DNA of 64,000 bases from Bacteroidota bacterium (GCA_040388375.1 JAZKBU010000004.1:124001-188000); one strand, 5' to 3'; positions 33,654-43,860 are shown, numbered from the stretch's first letter. Notes: generated by a model not told the origin, from the sequence alone. Program-made: numbers and translations.

Positions 33654-35555
33654 TTAAAAGTTATACTCGACTTCTAAATTACTACCAAGGATGGCTCTTA
33701 TTTTTCCTACTTTTTTATTGTTATTTTTCGCATCGTAAATAACGTACTCCTGGTCTTTTTTGGCAACGTCAAAACCCAGCCTGGTAAACTCGTTTGTTAA
33801 ATGGGTTATCAATTCACTTTCTTTACCACTGGCCTTTCCCAACAAATTAATTTTTAGCTTATAGCCTGTTAACTTAGCTTTTGTATTAATGGCTGTCCCC
33901 TTTAATTTACAAACATTGCAGCTATTTTTAGTTTCTTCAAAATGATTGATTTTAATAAAATCGTCAAAAATTAATTGCAGCTCATAATGCGCTTCATTAC
34001 CTTCTCTGTATTTTATTTCCTGCATTTTACCGGCAGATAGAAACTCCAGTGAATCGGCATACTGCTCCGTTTCATCCACTACTATCATGGCCTCCATGGC
34101 TGCTAATGAATCGGCCATTCGCTGAGCCATTTCTATTTCAGAAACTATTGAACTCATTGCCACCTGCGTAAGGCTACCGAATAAATGTTCACGCGAAGGT
34201 GAAGTAATATATTCATCATAATCAACATCGTCTTCATCATCAGTTTGGTTATAAGGTGAAAAGAAATTATTGGGTTTATGTAACTTGCATACCTCTATCA
34301 TTTTCTTTACATCGGCCCCTTTTTTCAGCCCGGCAATACCATTATAAGCTAAAGCCAGTTGCTTATTGCTAACTATTTTTTGTATGTCATAATAATCTGT
34401 TCTTGCGGGTGTTTTTTGAGTAAAATCAAAGCGTCTGTCAGAGCTGATAATTGTTTTATTACCAATTTCTTTAAAGTGCTTATCTAATAAAATACAGCTT
34501 CCCATATTATCAAAAGCTCTGTAATTGCCGTTGGCTACTTGCAATACCATCAAATATTTAAAGTCGTGTAGTAATTTTCCTTTATAATCAAACAGCTCAA
34601 CCGTACTTGAATATTTCTCTACAGCTATACCAATATATGAATTGTCTAACAGCTGTATCATACTATACCTGGCCCTGGTTATAATCTCTCCTTTTAAATT
34701 AATAATGCCAAAGTTTTGTCCGTTGTGGTAAAGTGCTAATCCTTTTTTATTAAAAGGGCCAATCCAGTTAAAATCAGTATTGGGTGCAATTACTTCTTTG
34801 CCTTGCACATCCATTACACCAAATGATTTACTGCTTTTCTTAAACCCAATTACACCGTTGTTTACCCTGTCGTTAACAATAATATTTGGTGTAAGTGGAA
34901 ATACATAATTACCTTTTGTATCAATAATGCCCACTTTTAGTATTCTATCTTTACCCATTACTTCCACCACACAATAGGATTCATTAAACCTGTTTACTCT
35001 CCTGAACTGCGGTTCTATTACCATATTGCCACCGGCATCAACAAAACCCCATAAGTTTTTACTGTTCTTAACTGCTGCTAAACCTTCGCTGAACTCTTCA
35101 GCCATTTCAATTGCATTTCCCTTATAGTCATTCAGCACTCCTATAACTTTTCCATTTATATCAATAATATTTAAGTGCTCATTGGCTAATGAAACAATGG
35201 CTTTTCCTTCGCTAAACAATGTGGCTGAAACGTAATTGCTCCCTATTTTTGAAAAATTAGTGGCACTGTTATAAAATGAATATATGCCATTTTCTGATTT
35301 CATGAGTATACCGTCCTGCTCTGTATAATAACCACGCTCGTTCATTTCCTCGTCATCTCCTGCCAAACGCTGAAAACCTTTTAACTCTACTCCATTCATG
35401 TTAACAGCAACAAAAGGACCTGTTGTATTATACTTACCTATAATCAAGTGCTGACGTAAGCTCCATTCAAAAATAAACGGACCCTCAATAGAGGAAGCCT
35501 GAACTATATTGTGAAGAACAAGTAGGCTGAATAAAGCCAATAGTATTTTTTTCAT
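33654..35555 (-). CDS. Secreted WG-repeat protein
   Basis: 633 residues from ATG 35555, chosen because it starts the signal peptide 'MKKILLALFSLLVLHNIVQA'. Residues ~85-330 hold WG (KWG-type) repeats, seen as 'KNLWGFVDAGGNMVIEPQF', 'KVGIIDTKGNYVFPL', 'FGVMDVQGKEVIAP' and 'NFGIINLKGEI'. The C-terminal ~200 residues have an acidic stretch followed by a domain with 'CNVCKLKGTA' (CxxC). WG repeats form beta-propeller-like binding modules; the ligand is unknown. Probably periplasmic or surface-exposed. Confidence 0.82.
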   Translation of the reverse strand: MKKILLALFSLLVLHNIVQASSIEGPFIFEWSLRQHLIIGKYNTTGPFVAVNMNGVELKGFQRLAGDDEEMNERGYYTEQDGILMKSENGIYSFYNSATNFSKIGSNYVSATLFSEGKAIVSLANEHLNIIDINGKVIGVLNDYKGNAIEMAEEFSEGLAAVKNSKNLWGFVDAGGNMVIEPQFRRVNRFNESYCVVEVMGKDRILKVGIIDTKGNYVFPLTPNIIVNDRVNNGVIGFKKSSKSFGVMDVQGKEVIAPNTDFNWIGPFNKKGLALYHNGQNFGIINLKGEIITRARYSMIQLLDNSYIGIAVEKYSSTVELFDYKGKLLHDFKYLMVLQVANGNYRAFDNMGSCILLDKHFKEIGNKTIISSDRRFDFTQKTPARTDYYDIQKIVSNKQLALAYNGIAGLKKGADVKKMIEVCKLHKPNNFFSPYNQTDDEDDVDYDEYITSPSREHLFGSLTQVAMSSIVSEIEMAQRMADSLAAMEAMIVVDETEQYADSLEFLSAGKMQEIKYREGNEAHYELQLIFDDFIKINHFEETKNSCNVCKLKGTAINTKAKLTGYKLKINLLGKASGKESELITHLTNEFTRLGFDVAKKDQEYVIYDAKNNNKKVGKIRAILGSNLEVEYNF

Positions 35556-35757
35556 AAACGTATTTTTAGTTGTAAACGCTGGTTTGTTATTATTCATATA
35601 AATAATAACAGACAAAAATATATAAACATTTATATAAAAGTAATAAAGCTGTTTGATTTAAAATGATAATTATATCATTCGTTCATGATATTAATATGTT
35701 TAAATCAATAAAATTAATTCCTCTATATTGGAACTGGTTTATAATTTCTATTTAGCT

Positions 35758-37272
35758 ATGAAAGTTTTATCTTCTAAACAAATTAAAGAAGCTGATATGT
35801 TTACCATACAGGAAGAACCTATCAGCGCTATTGATTTAATGGAAAGAGCTTCCCTTGCTTGCTTTAAATGGATATCAGAACATATAAACCAAACAATAAC
35901 TTTTCATGTTTTTTGCGGTGCAGGTAATAACGGAGGGGATGGCCTTTGTATTGCAAGGTTACTTCATCAACATAATTATACGGTAGTAGTATACACCACT
36001 ACTGAATTAACGGAAAAGACAAGTGATTGTTATGCTACCAATTACACGCGCTTAAAAACACTTAAAAACATCACCATTAAACCTATTAATTCTTCTGCTG
36101 ATATTCCAATTATTGCTTCATCAGATTGTATAATAGATGCACTTTTTGGTATTGGTTTAAATAAAAATATTACTGACATTCAAGCGTTGTTAGTTGAGTC
36201 CATTAATCATACGCAGGCTACCATCATTGCTATTGATATACCGTCAGGTTTATTGGCTGATGAATCATCAGTTCAGGTATCAAGTATAATTGTTAAGGCA
36301 ACTTATACTTTAAGTTTTGAGCAATACAAACTGGCTTTTTTGATGGCAGAAAATGGCGATTATTTGGGTCAGGTAGTAATTCTTTCTATTGGTTTGCACC
36401 CGGACTATTTAAAAAACTGCAATAGCCCTTATGAGATAGTTGAAGCATATCAAATCAAAGGCTTAATAAAGCCCCGAAATTCTTTTTCACATAAAGGGAA
36501 CAATGGGCATGTTTTAATAATGGCAGGCAGCTATGGTAAGGTTGGGGCTGCGGTTATTGCTTCAAAAGCAAGTCTCCGTTCCGGTGCAGGTTTAGTAAGT
36601 ATTTATGCACCCAAATGTGCCTATAATATTTTACAAACAACCATTCCGGAAGCCATGGTTATAACAGATAAAAATGAAAAATATATTTCGACCATTCCTG
36701 ACTTAAACCCATATACAAGTATAGGAATTGGGCCAGGTATAGGCACCGGTGAAAAAACGGCCAATGCATTGCACGAAATTATTATGACTTGCAAAAAGCC
36801 AATGGTTATTGATGCTGACGCTATTAATATATTAGCTAAACATAAAGACTGGTTAGAAAACATTATACCCGGAACCATTTTTACACCACACCCAAAAGAA
36901 TTTGAACGCCTAGTTGGGCCAAGCAAAAACAACTTTGAACGCTTGGCTTTGCAGCTTTATTTTTGTAAACGCTATGGAGTATATATTATATTAAAAGGTA
37001 AATTTACTTGTATTACAACTCCAGAAGGTATGAGCTATTTTAACCCTACAGGAAATGCAGGTATGGCCAAAGGCGGAAGTGGCGATATGCTTACCGGCAT
37101 ATTGGCCGCATTGCTGGCACAAGGCTACTCCGCAAAAGATACCTGTATAATAGGAACATACCTACATGGCTTGGCTGCAGATATTGCTGTAAAAAAAACA
37201 GGGGAACACGCATTACTTGCCAGTGATTGTATCAATCATATCGGAAAAGCCTTTATAAAAATTGTAGGTTAA
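35758..37272 (+). CDS. nnr: Bifunctional NAD(P)H-hydrate epimerase / ADP-dependent (S)-NAD(P)H-hydrate dehydratase
   Basis: 504 residues from ATG 35758. N-terminal YjeF_N epimerase domain with 'FCGAGNNGGDGLCIARLL' (about residue 58) and 'DALFGIGLNK'; C-terminal ribokinase-like dehydratase domain with 'GSYGKVGAAVIASKASLRSGAGLV', 'GIGPGIGTG' and the nucleotide-binding 'NPTGNAGMAKGGSGDMLTGI'. It repairs damaged NAD(P)H hydrates in the cytoplasm. Standard length and all key motifs present. Monocistronic by position. Confidence 0.95.
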   Translation: MKVLSSKQIKEADMFTIQEEPISAIDLMERASLACFKWISEHINQTITFHVFCGAGNNGGDGLCIARLLHQHNYTVVVYTTTELTEKTSDCYATNYTRLKTLKNITIKPINSSADIPIIASSDCIIDALFGIGLNKNITDIQALLVESINHTQATIIAIDIPSGLLADESSVQVSSIIVKATYTLSFEQYKLAFLMAENGDYLGQVVILSIGLHPDYLKNCNSPYEIVEAYQIKGLIKPRNSFSHKGNNGHVLIMAGSYGKVGAAVIASKASLRSGAGLVSIYAPKCAYNILQTTIPEAMVITDKNEKYISTIPDLNPYTSIGIGPGIGTGEKTANALHEIIMTCKKPMVIDADAINILAKHKDWLENIIPGTIFTPHPKEFERLVGPSKNNFERLALQLYFCKRYGVYIILKGKFTCITTPEGMSYFNPTGNAGMAKGGSGDMLTGILAALLAQGYSAKDTCIIGTYLHGLAADIAVKKTGEHALLASDCINHIGKAFIKIVG

Positions 37273-37378
37273 CTTTTTAATCCTCGCTGAAGTAGAACAC
37301 TTACGTTATTACATAATTTCTATCTTTATCATTTTCTTTATTCCATATTGCACTTGTTACAAACGAATAACTATTTAT

Positions 37379-39874
37379 ATGCCTATATCCTATTTTAACA
37401 TAAAGGGTTTGACCCAAGAGCAGGTACTTGAATCGCGAAAAAAGAATGGGAGCAATGCCCTCCACTATAAAAAACAGAATACCTTTTTGAATGCCATCAA
37501 AAGTATTGTTAAAGAACCAATGGTTGTTTTGTTATTGGCTGCTGCAAGTATTTATTTTATTAGTGGTCAAATAGGTGATGGTATATTTTTAGCCTCAACT
37601 ATTATAATGGTAACGGCTATTTCATTATTCCAAGACTCACGAAGTAGAAATGCATTGGAAAAGCTAAAAGAATTTACCAAACCTTCTTGTAAAGTAATTA
37701 GAAATGGTGAAACCGTTGAAATTAAAAGCGAAGATATTGTAATAGGCGATAGTTTAATTGTAGAAGAGGGAACATCAATTGTAGCAGATGGTACTATTAT
37801 ACACGCCAACGATTTCGCAGTGGATGAGTCTATAATCACGGGCGAATCGTTACCGGTAGAAAAAGACACCCATCAAGAAAATAGTTTTATTTTTAATGGA
37901 ACCACAGCGGTTCGCGGATTAGCTATAGCCAATGTTACAGCTATAGGTAATGAAACTAAACTAGGTAAAATTGGGAAGAGTTTAGAAAGCATTACTGAAG
38001 AAAAAACACCTTTAGAAATACAAATAAACAACTTTGTTAAAAAACTAGCTTTTGTCGGAGTCCTTGTTTTTTTTATTGTTTGGGCTATTAATTATTTTCA
38101 GTCTTATCAATTATTAGATAGTTTATTGAAAGCACTTACTTTAGCTATAAGTATTTTACCTGAAGAAATACCTGTGGCTTTTACCAGCTTTATGGCGCTT
38201 GGCGCTTGGCGACTCATGAAAATGGGGATAGTTGTAAAACAAATGAAAACGATTGAAACACTGGGGAGTGCTACGGTTATTTGTACAGATAAAACAGGCA
38301 CCATTACGGAGAATAAAATGAGTTTGGCCAAAGTATATGCACTTACACAACAAAAAATAGTTTCTGCAGATGACATAAAATATGAAGCTGAAAAAAGCCT
38401 TATTAGCCTTGCTATGTGGGCCAGCGAACCTATTCCGTTTGACCCAATGGAAAAATCCTTACACGAAGCTTACTCACAAACAATGGATCAAGATGAGCGC
38501 CATCAATATAAAATAGTACATGAATATGCCCTGAGTGGAAAACCACCCATGATGACTCATGTTTTTGAAGATAAAGAGGGCAATAGAATAATAGCAGCTA
38601 AAGGAGCTCCCGAAGCCTTGATTGCGGTATCTGATTTAAGTACAAATGAAAAACAACAAATAGAACAAACTATTAAAACATTAGCGTATGAGGGTTACCG
38701 CATATTAGGTGTTGGAGAAGGAACATTTACGGGTAATAATTTTCCTGATAAACAAGAAGCAATATCCTTTTCTTTTAAAGGAGTTATTGCCTTTTATGAC
38801 CCTCCGAAAAAGGATATTGATAAAGTAATAGCCGGGTTTTATAAAGCGGGTATTAATGTTAAAATCATTACAGGAGATAATACTGAAACAACCACCTCCA
38901 TTGCTAAACAAATAGGTATTATTGGTTACGAAAAAAATATTACCGGTGACGATTTAATGCTTCTTACGGATGAAGACTTACAAAAAAAAGTATTGGAAAC
39001 TAACTTATTTACACGCATGTTTCCGGAGGCTAAACTTAAAATTATCAATGCATTAAAAAGTCAAAATCAAATTGTAGCCATGACTGGCGATGGCGTAAAT
39101 GACGGCCCGGCATTAAAAGCCGCACATATAGGAATAGCCATGGGTAAAAAAGGAACAGAAATAGCCAAACAAGCTGCCTCACTTATTTTATTAGAAGACG
39201 ATTTGTCGAAAATGTTGGATGCAGTGGCTATGGGTAGAAAAATATATACCAACTTAAAAAAAGGTATTCAATATATTATATCTATTCATATTCCTATTAT
39301 TCTTACTGTATTTATTCCCTTGGCATTGGGTTGGATTTATCCCAATATTTTCTCTCCACTGCATATTATATTTTTAGAATTAATCATGGGACCAACCTGT
39401 TCTATTATTTATGAAAATGAGCCTATAGAAACTAATACTATGTTACAAAAACCCCGTCCGTTTAGCAGCACTTTTTTTAGTTGGAAGGAGATAACTATTA
39501 GTATTATACAAGGTATAATGATTACTGCCGGTACTTTATTTATTTATCAATATGCAATTCAACAAAACATGAGTGAATCGCACACCAGAACAATGGTTTT
39601 TTTGGTTTTGATTACTGCTAATATTTTTCTTACATTAATAAATCGCTCTTTCTATTACTCTATATTTACCACTATTCGTTACCGAAACAATATGGTTTTA
39701 TTAATCATTTTTATTACCATAGCTATTACGGCAGCTATGATTTATATAAATCCATTAGCCGGCTTTTTTAAATTTAGTTTCCTTAATCTGTTCCAAATTT
39801 TTATATGCATTGCTACGGGCTTCCTATCGGTTATGTGGTTTGAACTGGTTAAACTGATTAAAAGATTACCATGA
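37379..39874 (+). CDS. P-type cation-transporting ATPase (P2A/Ca2+-type)
   Basis: 831 residues. Full set of P-type motifs: actuator loop 'ITGESLPVEKD' (TGES, about residue 158), membrane motif 'LPEEIPVAFTSFMALGAWRL' (PEEIP), phosphorylation motif 'ICTDKTGTITENKMS' (Asp304), nucleotide domain, and 'MTGDGVNDGPALKAAHIGIAMG' hinge. About ten helices. There are no N-terminal metal-binding CxxC domains, so not a Cu/Zn P1B pump; Ca2+/Mn2+ or another cation of the P2 group is likely. It lies just before the glycan-phosphorylase pair and the stress island but has its own upstream gap. Confidence 0.9.
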   Translation: MPISYFNIKGLTQEQVLESRKKNGSNALHYKKQNTFLNAIKSIVKEPMVVLLLAAASIYFISGQIGDGIFLASTIIMVTAISLFQDSRSRNALEKLKEFTKPSCKVIRNGETVEIKSEDIVIGDSLIVEEGTSIVADGTIIHANDFAVDESIITGESLPVEKDTHQENSFIFNGTTAVRGLAIANVTAIGNETKLGKIGKSLESITEEKTPLEIQINNFVKKLAFVGVLVFFIVWAINYFQSYQLLDSLLKALTLAISILPEEIPVAFTSFMALGAWRLMKMGIVVKQMKTIETLGSATVICTDKTGTITENKMSLAKVYALTQQKIVSADDIKYEAEKSLISLAMWASEPIPFDPMEKSLHEAYSQTMDQDERHQYKIVHEYALSGKPPMMTHVFEDKEGNRIIAAKGAPEALIAVSDLSTNEKQQIEQTIKTLAYEGYRILGVGEGTFTGNNFPDKQEAISFSFKGVIAFYDPPKKDIDKVIAGFYKAGINVKIITGDNTETTTSIAKQIGIIGYEKNITGDDLMLLTDEDLQKKVLETNLFTRMFPEAKLKIINALKSQNQIVAMTGDGVNDGPALKAAHIGIAMGKKGTEIAKQAASLILLEDDLSKMLDAVAMGRKIYTNLKKGIQYIISIHIPIILTVFIPLALGWIYPNIFSPLHIIFLELIMGPTCSIIYENEPIETNTMLQKPRPFSSTFFSWKEITISIIQGIMITAGTLFIYQYAIQQNMSESHTRTMVFLVLITANIFLTLINRSFYYSIFTTIRYRNNMVLLIIFITIAITAAMIYINPLAGFFKFSFLNLFQIFICIATGFLSVMWFELVKLIKRLP

Positions 39875-40042
39875 GAATGGGTATTTCTAAATCTTCTTAC
39901 TCATAAATCAGTAAAGAATACAATATTCATTGCTCATTATGTAACAACCCTGTAGGGTATTACAGTCATGTTTGTAAAACAATAAATCGGTTATAACTAA
40001 ACTATACAAAGCTATTCACCGCTAAAATTTGTTTTCATAACC

Positions 40043-41080
40043 ATGATATCAGTAAAAAAAGAAGGTATTGTATTAACCAAAACACTACTCGCTTTTGAAG
40101 ATGAGGGTGTATTAAACCCTGCCATTATGCAGGATGGGAATACAGTGCATATGCTATACAGGGCTGTAAGGAAAGGAAATTATTCAAGCATTGGTTACTG
40201 CAGATTTGAAGGGCCTTTACAATTAGTTGAACGCAGCGAAACACCTTTAATCAGCCCACACTTTGATTACGAAGCTCATGGTATAGAAGACCCGCGTATA
40301 GTAAAAATTGATGGCATTTATTACATTACTTACACCTCTTATGATGGTGTGAATGCATTAGGCTCCTTATGCACCTCAACCGACTTAAAAACCTTTGAAA
40401 TGCATGGTATAATTTTACCACAAATAACCTACGAAAAGTTTAAGCAATTAGCGGAATGCAGCGGCCCCTTAAACATTAAATACGAACGTTTTTATATTCA
40501 TACTAATATTTTTAGTAACCCAGATAAAAAATTATTGCTTTGGGATAAAAACCTGATTTTCTTTCCCCGAAAAATCGATAATAAATTTTTTTTCCTCCAC
40601 CGTATAAAGCCTGATATACAAATTGTTTCTGTTAACAGTTTACAGGAACTAACCAATGAATTTTGGGAAAACTATTTATTGCACTTAAAGGAACATATTG
40701 TGCTGTCGTCACAATATAAACATGAGTCGAGTTATGTTGGAGGAGGCTGCCCCCCTATTGAAACCAGTAAAGGTTGGTTGATAATATACCACGGTGTACA
40801 TGATACACCGAACGGTTATGTTTATTGTGCCTGTGCTTCTTTATTGGAATTAGAAGACCCACAAACAGAAATAGCCCGTTTACCCTATCCTCTTTTTGAG
40901 CCTAACTTGGACTGGGAGTTAAAAGGCTACGTAAATAATGTGGTTTTCCCCACGGGTACTGCATTATTTGACGATACTTTATACATATACTATGGTGCTG
41001 CCGATAAAAGGATTGCATGCGCTTCTGTAAGTATAAGCGAATTAGTAAATGAATTAATTAATAATATTAAAACACCATGA
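40043..41080 (+). CDS. GH130-family glycosidase/phosphorylase
   Basis: 345 residues. Five-bladed propeller family signatures: 'EGVLNPAIMQDGNTVHMLYRAV', 'HGIEDPRIVKIDGIYYITYT' (the EDPR with its acid residue near 93), 'GGGCPPIETSKGWLIIYHGV' and 'YYGAADKRIACAS'. GH130 enzymes cleave or phosphorolyse beta-mannosides such as beta-1,4-mannobiose or mannooligosaccharides. No signal peptide, so cytoplasmic. It overlaps the glycosyltransferase gene by 4 bases, so both are co-translated; the pair probably turns over and builds a mannose-containing glycan (inference). Confidence 0.88.
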   Translation: MISVKKEGIVLTKTLLAFEDEGVLNPAIMQDGNTVHMLYRAVRKGNYSSIGYCRFEGPLQLVERSETPLISPHFDYEAHGIEDPRIVKIDGIYYITYTSYDGVNALGSLCTSTDLKTFEMHGIILPQITYEKFKQLAECSGPLNIKYERFYIHTNIFSNPDKKLLLWDKNLIFFPRKIDNKFFFLHRIKPDIQIVSVNSLQELTNEFWENYLLHLKEHIVLSSQYKHESSYVGGGCPPIETSKGWLIIYHGVHDTPNGYVYCACASLLELEDPQTEIARLPYPLFEPNLDWELKGYVNNVVFPTGTALFDDTLYIYYGAADKRIACASVSISELVNELINNIKTP

Positions 41081-42513
41081 ACAACACTTCATACAACACC
41101 AAAAATACGGGCTTGATTCTTTTCGAAAGACAAAATATTTCTAATATATTTTCTAACCATTATACCCCGGTAAAAAAAGTAGTACCGATACAAGAAAAAA
41201 AAACCATACCTGAAGTTTTATTTATTACTTCATACCCACCCAGAGAGTGCGGAATAGCCACTTATACAAGCGATTTAATAAATACGATACAGGAAAAATT
41301 CTGCCAGTCGTTTTCGCTTAAAGTATGTGCGTTAGAGGCCGAAAATGAAATATATGATTACAACAATGATGTAAAATATGTAATTGAATCAACCAATAAA
41401 GAAGCATACAGTGAGCTGGCTGATAAAATAAACAATGATGCCTTAATTGAAGTAGTTTTGATTGAGCATGAATTTGGTTTATTTATTGAGCGTGAACAGG
41501 AATTTAACACTTTTCTGGCCGAACTCCGTAAACCTATTATTGTAGCATTTCATACGGTGTTACCTCACCCATCGGAAGATTTAAAAACAAAAGTAAAATA
41601 CATAGTAAACAACTGCCGTGAAGTAATTGTAATGACCAATCAATCGGCAAGGATATTGGCCAATGATTATGAAATTGCTGCCCATAAAATAGCGGTTATT
41701 CCACACGGAACACATTTGGTTCCGCATTTGGATAAAAATGAATTGAAGGAAAAATACGACTTATCAGGCCGAAAAATAATTTCGACCTTTGGCTTATTGA
41801 GCGAAGGAAAAAGCATTGAAACTACTTTAGATGCTTTACCTGAAATAATTAAAACAGATGACAGCGTATTGTTTTTGGTAATTGGTAAAACACACCCTAC
41901 AGTTAAAAAGGAACAGGGTGAAAAATACAGGGATTTGTTACTGGATAAAGTAAACAGCCTAGGCTTACAAAATAATGTGCTCTTTATTAATAAATATTTA
42001 CCACTGCCTGAGCTTTTAGAGTATTTGCAGTTAACTGATATTTATGTTTTCTCATCTAAGGACAGGAACCAGGCAGTAAGCGGTACTTTTTCATATGCGG
42101 TGAGCTGTGGGTGCCCTATTATATCAACTCCTATACCTCATGCACGTGAGGTACTGAACGATGATTCAGGTATTATAGTTGATTTTGAAAATTCAGCGCA
42201 ACTGTGTGAAGCTGTTACGCTTTTATTAAACAACAATGAATTAAGTGCGGATATGCGCTCAAACGGGTTGCATAAAATAGCTTCCAGTGCATGGGAAAAT
42301 ACCGCAGTGGCGCATGCTTTATTGTTCCACAAAACAATAGGGCAAACAACTCCTCTACAATATAATTTACCGGCTATTAACCTCAACCATATTAAACAAC
42401 TGACTACAGAAGTTGGTATGATACAGTTCTCCAAAATGAACCGCCCTGATATTGATTCGGGCTATACGCTTGATGACAATGCAAGGGCTTTAATAGCCAT
42501 CTGTATGCACTAA
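41077..42513 (+). CDS. GT4 glycosyltransferase part of a two-domain protein cut by an in-frame TAA
   Basis: 478 residues before the stop. GT-B fold: N-terminal 'FITSYPPRECGIATYTSDLI' (about residue 48) and the donor-site domain with 'FGLLSEGKSIETTLDAL', 'LPLPELLEYLQLTDIYVFSS' and 'SGTFSYAVSCGCPIISTPI' near residue 350. The last ~40 residues ('SGYTLDDNARALIAICMH') already belong to the next, alpha-helical domain, which continues in the same frame after the TAA at 42511-42513. So the original protein was about 788 residues. The GT4 domain is complete and may still work. Overlaps the GH130 gene (ATGA). Confidence 0.82.
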   Translation: MNNTSYNTKNTGLILFERQNISNIFSNHYTPVKKVVPIQEKKTIPEVLFITSYPPRECGIATYTSDLINTIQEKFCQSFSLKVCALEAENEIYDYNNDVKYVIESTNKEAYSELADKINNDALIEVVLIEHEFGLFIEREQEFNTFLAELRKPIIVAFHTVLPHPSEDLKTKVKYIVNNCREVIVMTNQSARILANDYEIAAHKIAVIPHGTHLVPHLDKNELKEKYDLSGRKIISTFGLLSEGKSIETTLDALPEIIKTDDSVLFLVIGKTHPTVKKEQGEKYRDLLLDKVNSLGLQNNVLFINKYLPLPELLEYLQLTDIYVFSSKDRNQAVSGTFSYAVSCGCPIISTPIPHAREVLNDDSGIIVDFENSAQLCEAVTLLLNNNELSADMRSNGLHKIASSAWENTAVAHALLFHKTIGQTTPLQYNLPAINLNHIKQLTTEVGMIQFSKMNRPDIDSGYTLDDNARALIAICMH

Positions 42514-42543
42514 GAATTAACAGGTGACGAAGCTGATTTAAAA

Positions 42544-43443
42544 TTGATTGCTACTTATTACCATTTTATAGCATACTGCCTGGACAATGATGGCTATTTT
42601 TTAAATTATGTAGATAAGCATAAAAACTTTACCTCGCAAAACTACTCTACTAACTTGGCTGATTCAAACGGCCGTGCCATTTGGGCTTTGGGCTATTTAA
42701 TTGCACAACCTAATTTACCTGTTGCCTTAACAGAAGAAGCTATTGAACTAATGTCGACCGCGGTACTTAAAGTAAATAAAATGTACTCAACGCGGGCCAT
42801 GGCTTTTACCATTAAAGGTTTATACTATTACAACAAAAAACGCCCCGATACTGAAAATGTTATATTAATTAAAATATTAGCCAACAGGTTGGTTCAAATG
42901 TATAAACACGAATCATCTAACGGTTGGGAATGGTTTGAAAGTTATTTAACCTATGCCAACAGTGCTTTGCCTGAAGCCATGCTAATGGCAGGCTTAGCTA
43001 CTGATAACACGCTATACAGGGACATTGCATTTGAGTCAATGGATTTTCTTTTATCAAACACTTTTAACGAAAATGGTATAAAAGTTATATCAAACAAAAG
43101 CTGGATGCATAAAGGTAAAGAGTCTGCTCATTTTGGCGAACAACCTATTGATGTAGCCTATACGATTCTTGCTCTTAACTTATTTTATGAGACCACTAAA
43201 AAGCCCGGTTACTTAACAAAAATAGAACTGGCCTTTAACTGGTTTTTAGGTCAAAACCATTTAAACCAAATTGTTTACAATCCTTGCACAGGTGGTTGTT
43301 ATGACGGGTTGGAAGAGTTGCATATTAATTTAAACCAAGGGGCTGAATCAACTGTCAGCTACCTTCTATCAAGGCTTACTGTTGAATCGCACCTTACCCG
43401 CCAACGCAATATGCAAAAAGCGAAGCGTGGGTTTAGCAATTAA
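42544..43443 (+). CDS. Downstream fragment of the same protein: alpha/alpha-toroid glycosidase-like domain
   Basis: Same reading frame as the preceding gene, open from 42514 to the stop at 43441-43443. The sequence ('LADSNGRAIWALGYLIA', 'WEWFESYLTYANSALPEAML', 'FGEQPIDVAYTILALNLFYE') has the helical-repeat pattern of (alpha/alpha)6 glycan enzymes. The first usable start after the TAA is TTG 42544, with no clear ribosome-binding site. It is most simply the severed C-terminal half of the GT4 fusion: a recent nonsense change, read-through, or a sequencing error. A working separate protein is less likely. Confidence 0.6.
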   Translation: MIATYYHFIAYCLDNDGYFLNYVDKHKNFTSQNYSTNLADSNGRAIWALGYLIAQPNLPVALTEEAIELMSTAVLKVNKMYSTRAMAFTIKGLYYYNKKRPDTENVILIKILANRLVQMYKHESSNGWEWFESYLTYANSALPEAMLMAGLATDNTLYRDIAFESMDFLLSNTFNENGIKVISNKSWMHKGKESAHFGEQPIDVAYTILALNLFYETTKKPGYLTKIELAFNWFLGQNHLNQIVYNPCTGGCYDGLEELHINLNQGAESTVSYLLSRLTVESHLTRQRNMQKAKRGFSN

Positions 43444-43467
43444 GTAACACATAAGGAATATTTCAAT

Positions 43468-43533
43468 ATGTAAATAATGTAATTTATAAAAAGAATTGTA
43501 TAACTGGTTTAGGATTTTCTGAACATACCTTGC
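43468..43533 (+). promoter_or_regulatory. Stress-island promoter box (copy 1)
   Basis: GTAAATAATGTAAT (ATGTAA core at 43477-43482) followed after exactly 47 nt by TACCTTGC (43526-43533), an imperfect -7 element. It lies upstream of the gene at 43558. Register matches the copies upstream of csbD, the nitroreductase and the OmpA-like gene. Confidence 0.55.
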
Positions 43534-43557
43534 CAATACAAATTAATACTAAATACC

Positions 43558-43860
43558 ATGAAAAAGAACATTATAACCATGATCGCTATTGGTTTGCTAT
43601 ACTTTATAAGTCCATTGCAAACATCAGCTGCAAACATTAAAGAAACTAAAGCAGCGGAAGCTAAAACTGCACAGGTATTATTGGATAGAATAGATGCTAT
43701 TCAAAAAATAAATGTAGAAAGTTTGTCAAAAACTGAAAAAGAAAACCTTAGAACTGAAGTAAAAACCATAAGAACAGAACTTACTCAATTAAGTGATGGC
43801 GTTTACCTTTCAGTAGGTGCCATTATTGTTATTGTTATTTTACTTATTGTTTTATTATAA
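43558..43860 (+). CDS. Small exported protein with C-terminal membrane helix
   Basis: 100 residues: signal-peptide-like N-terminus ('MKKNIITMIAIGLLYFISPLQTSAA'), a charged helical middle with coiled-coil character ('DRIDAIQKINVESLSKTEKENLRTEV' region) and a C-terminal hydrophobic helix ('SVGAIIVIVILLIVLL'). This architecture is common next to stress genes in Bacteroidota, but no function is known. 14 bases before the next lipoprotein gene, so an operon. Confidence 0.72.
   Translation: MKKNIITMIAIGLLYFISPLQTSAANIKETKAAEAKTAQVLLDRIDAIQKINVESLSKTEKENLRTEVKTIRTELTQLSDGVYLSVGAIIVIVILLIVLL

Noticed and set aside
41077-43443. Two independent genes (GT4 and toroid enzyme) by design
   Set aside because: Both parts share one frame and one domain spans the stop codon; the second part has no good start codon at the domain boundary.
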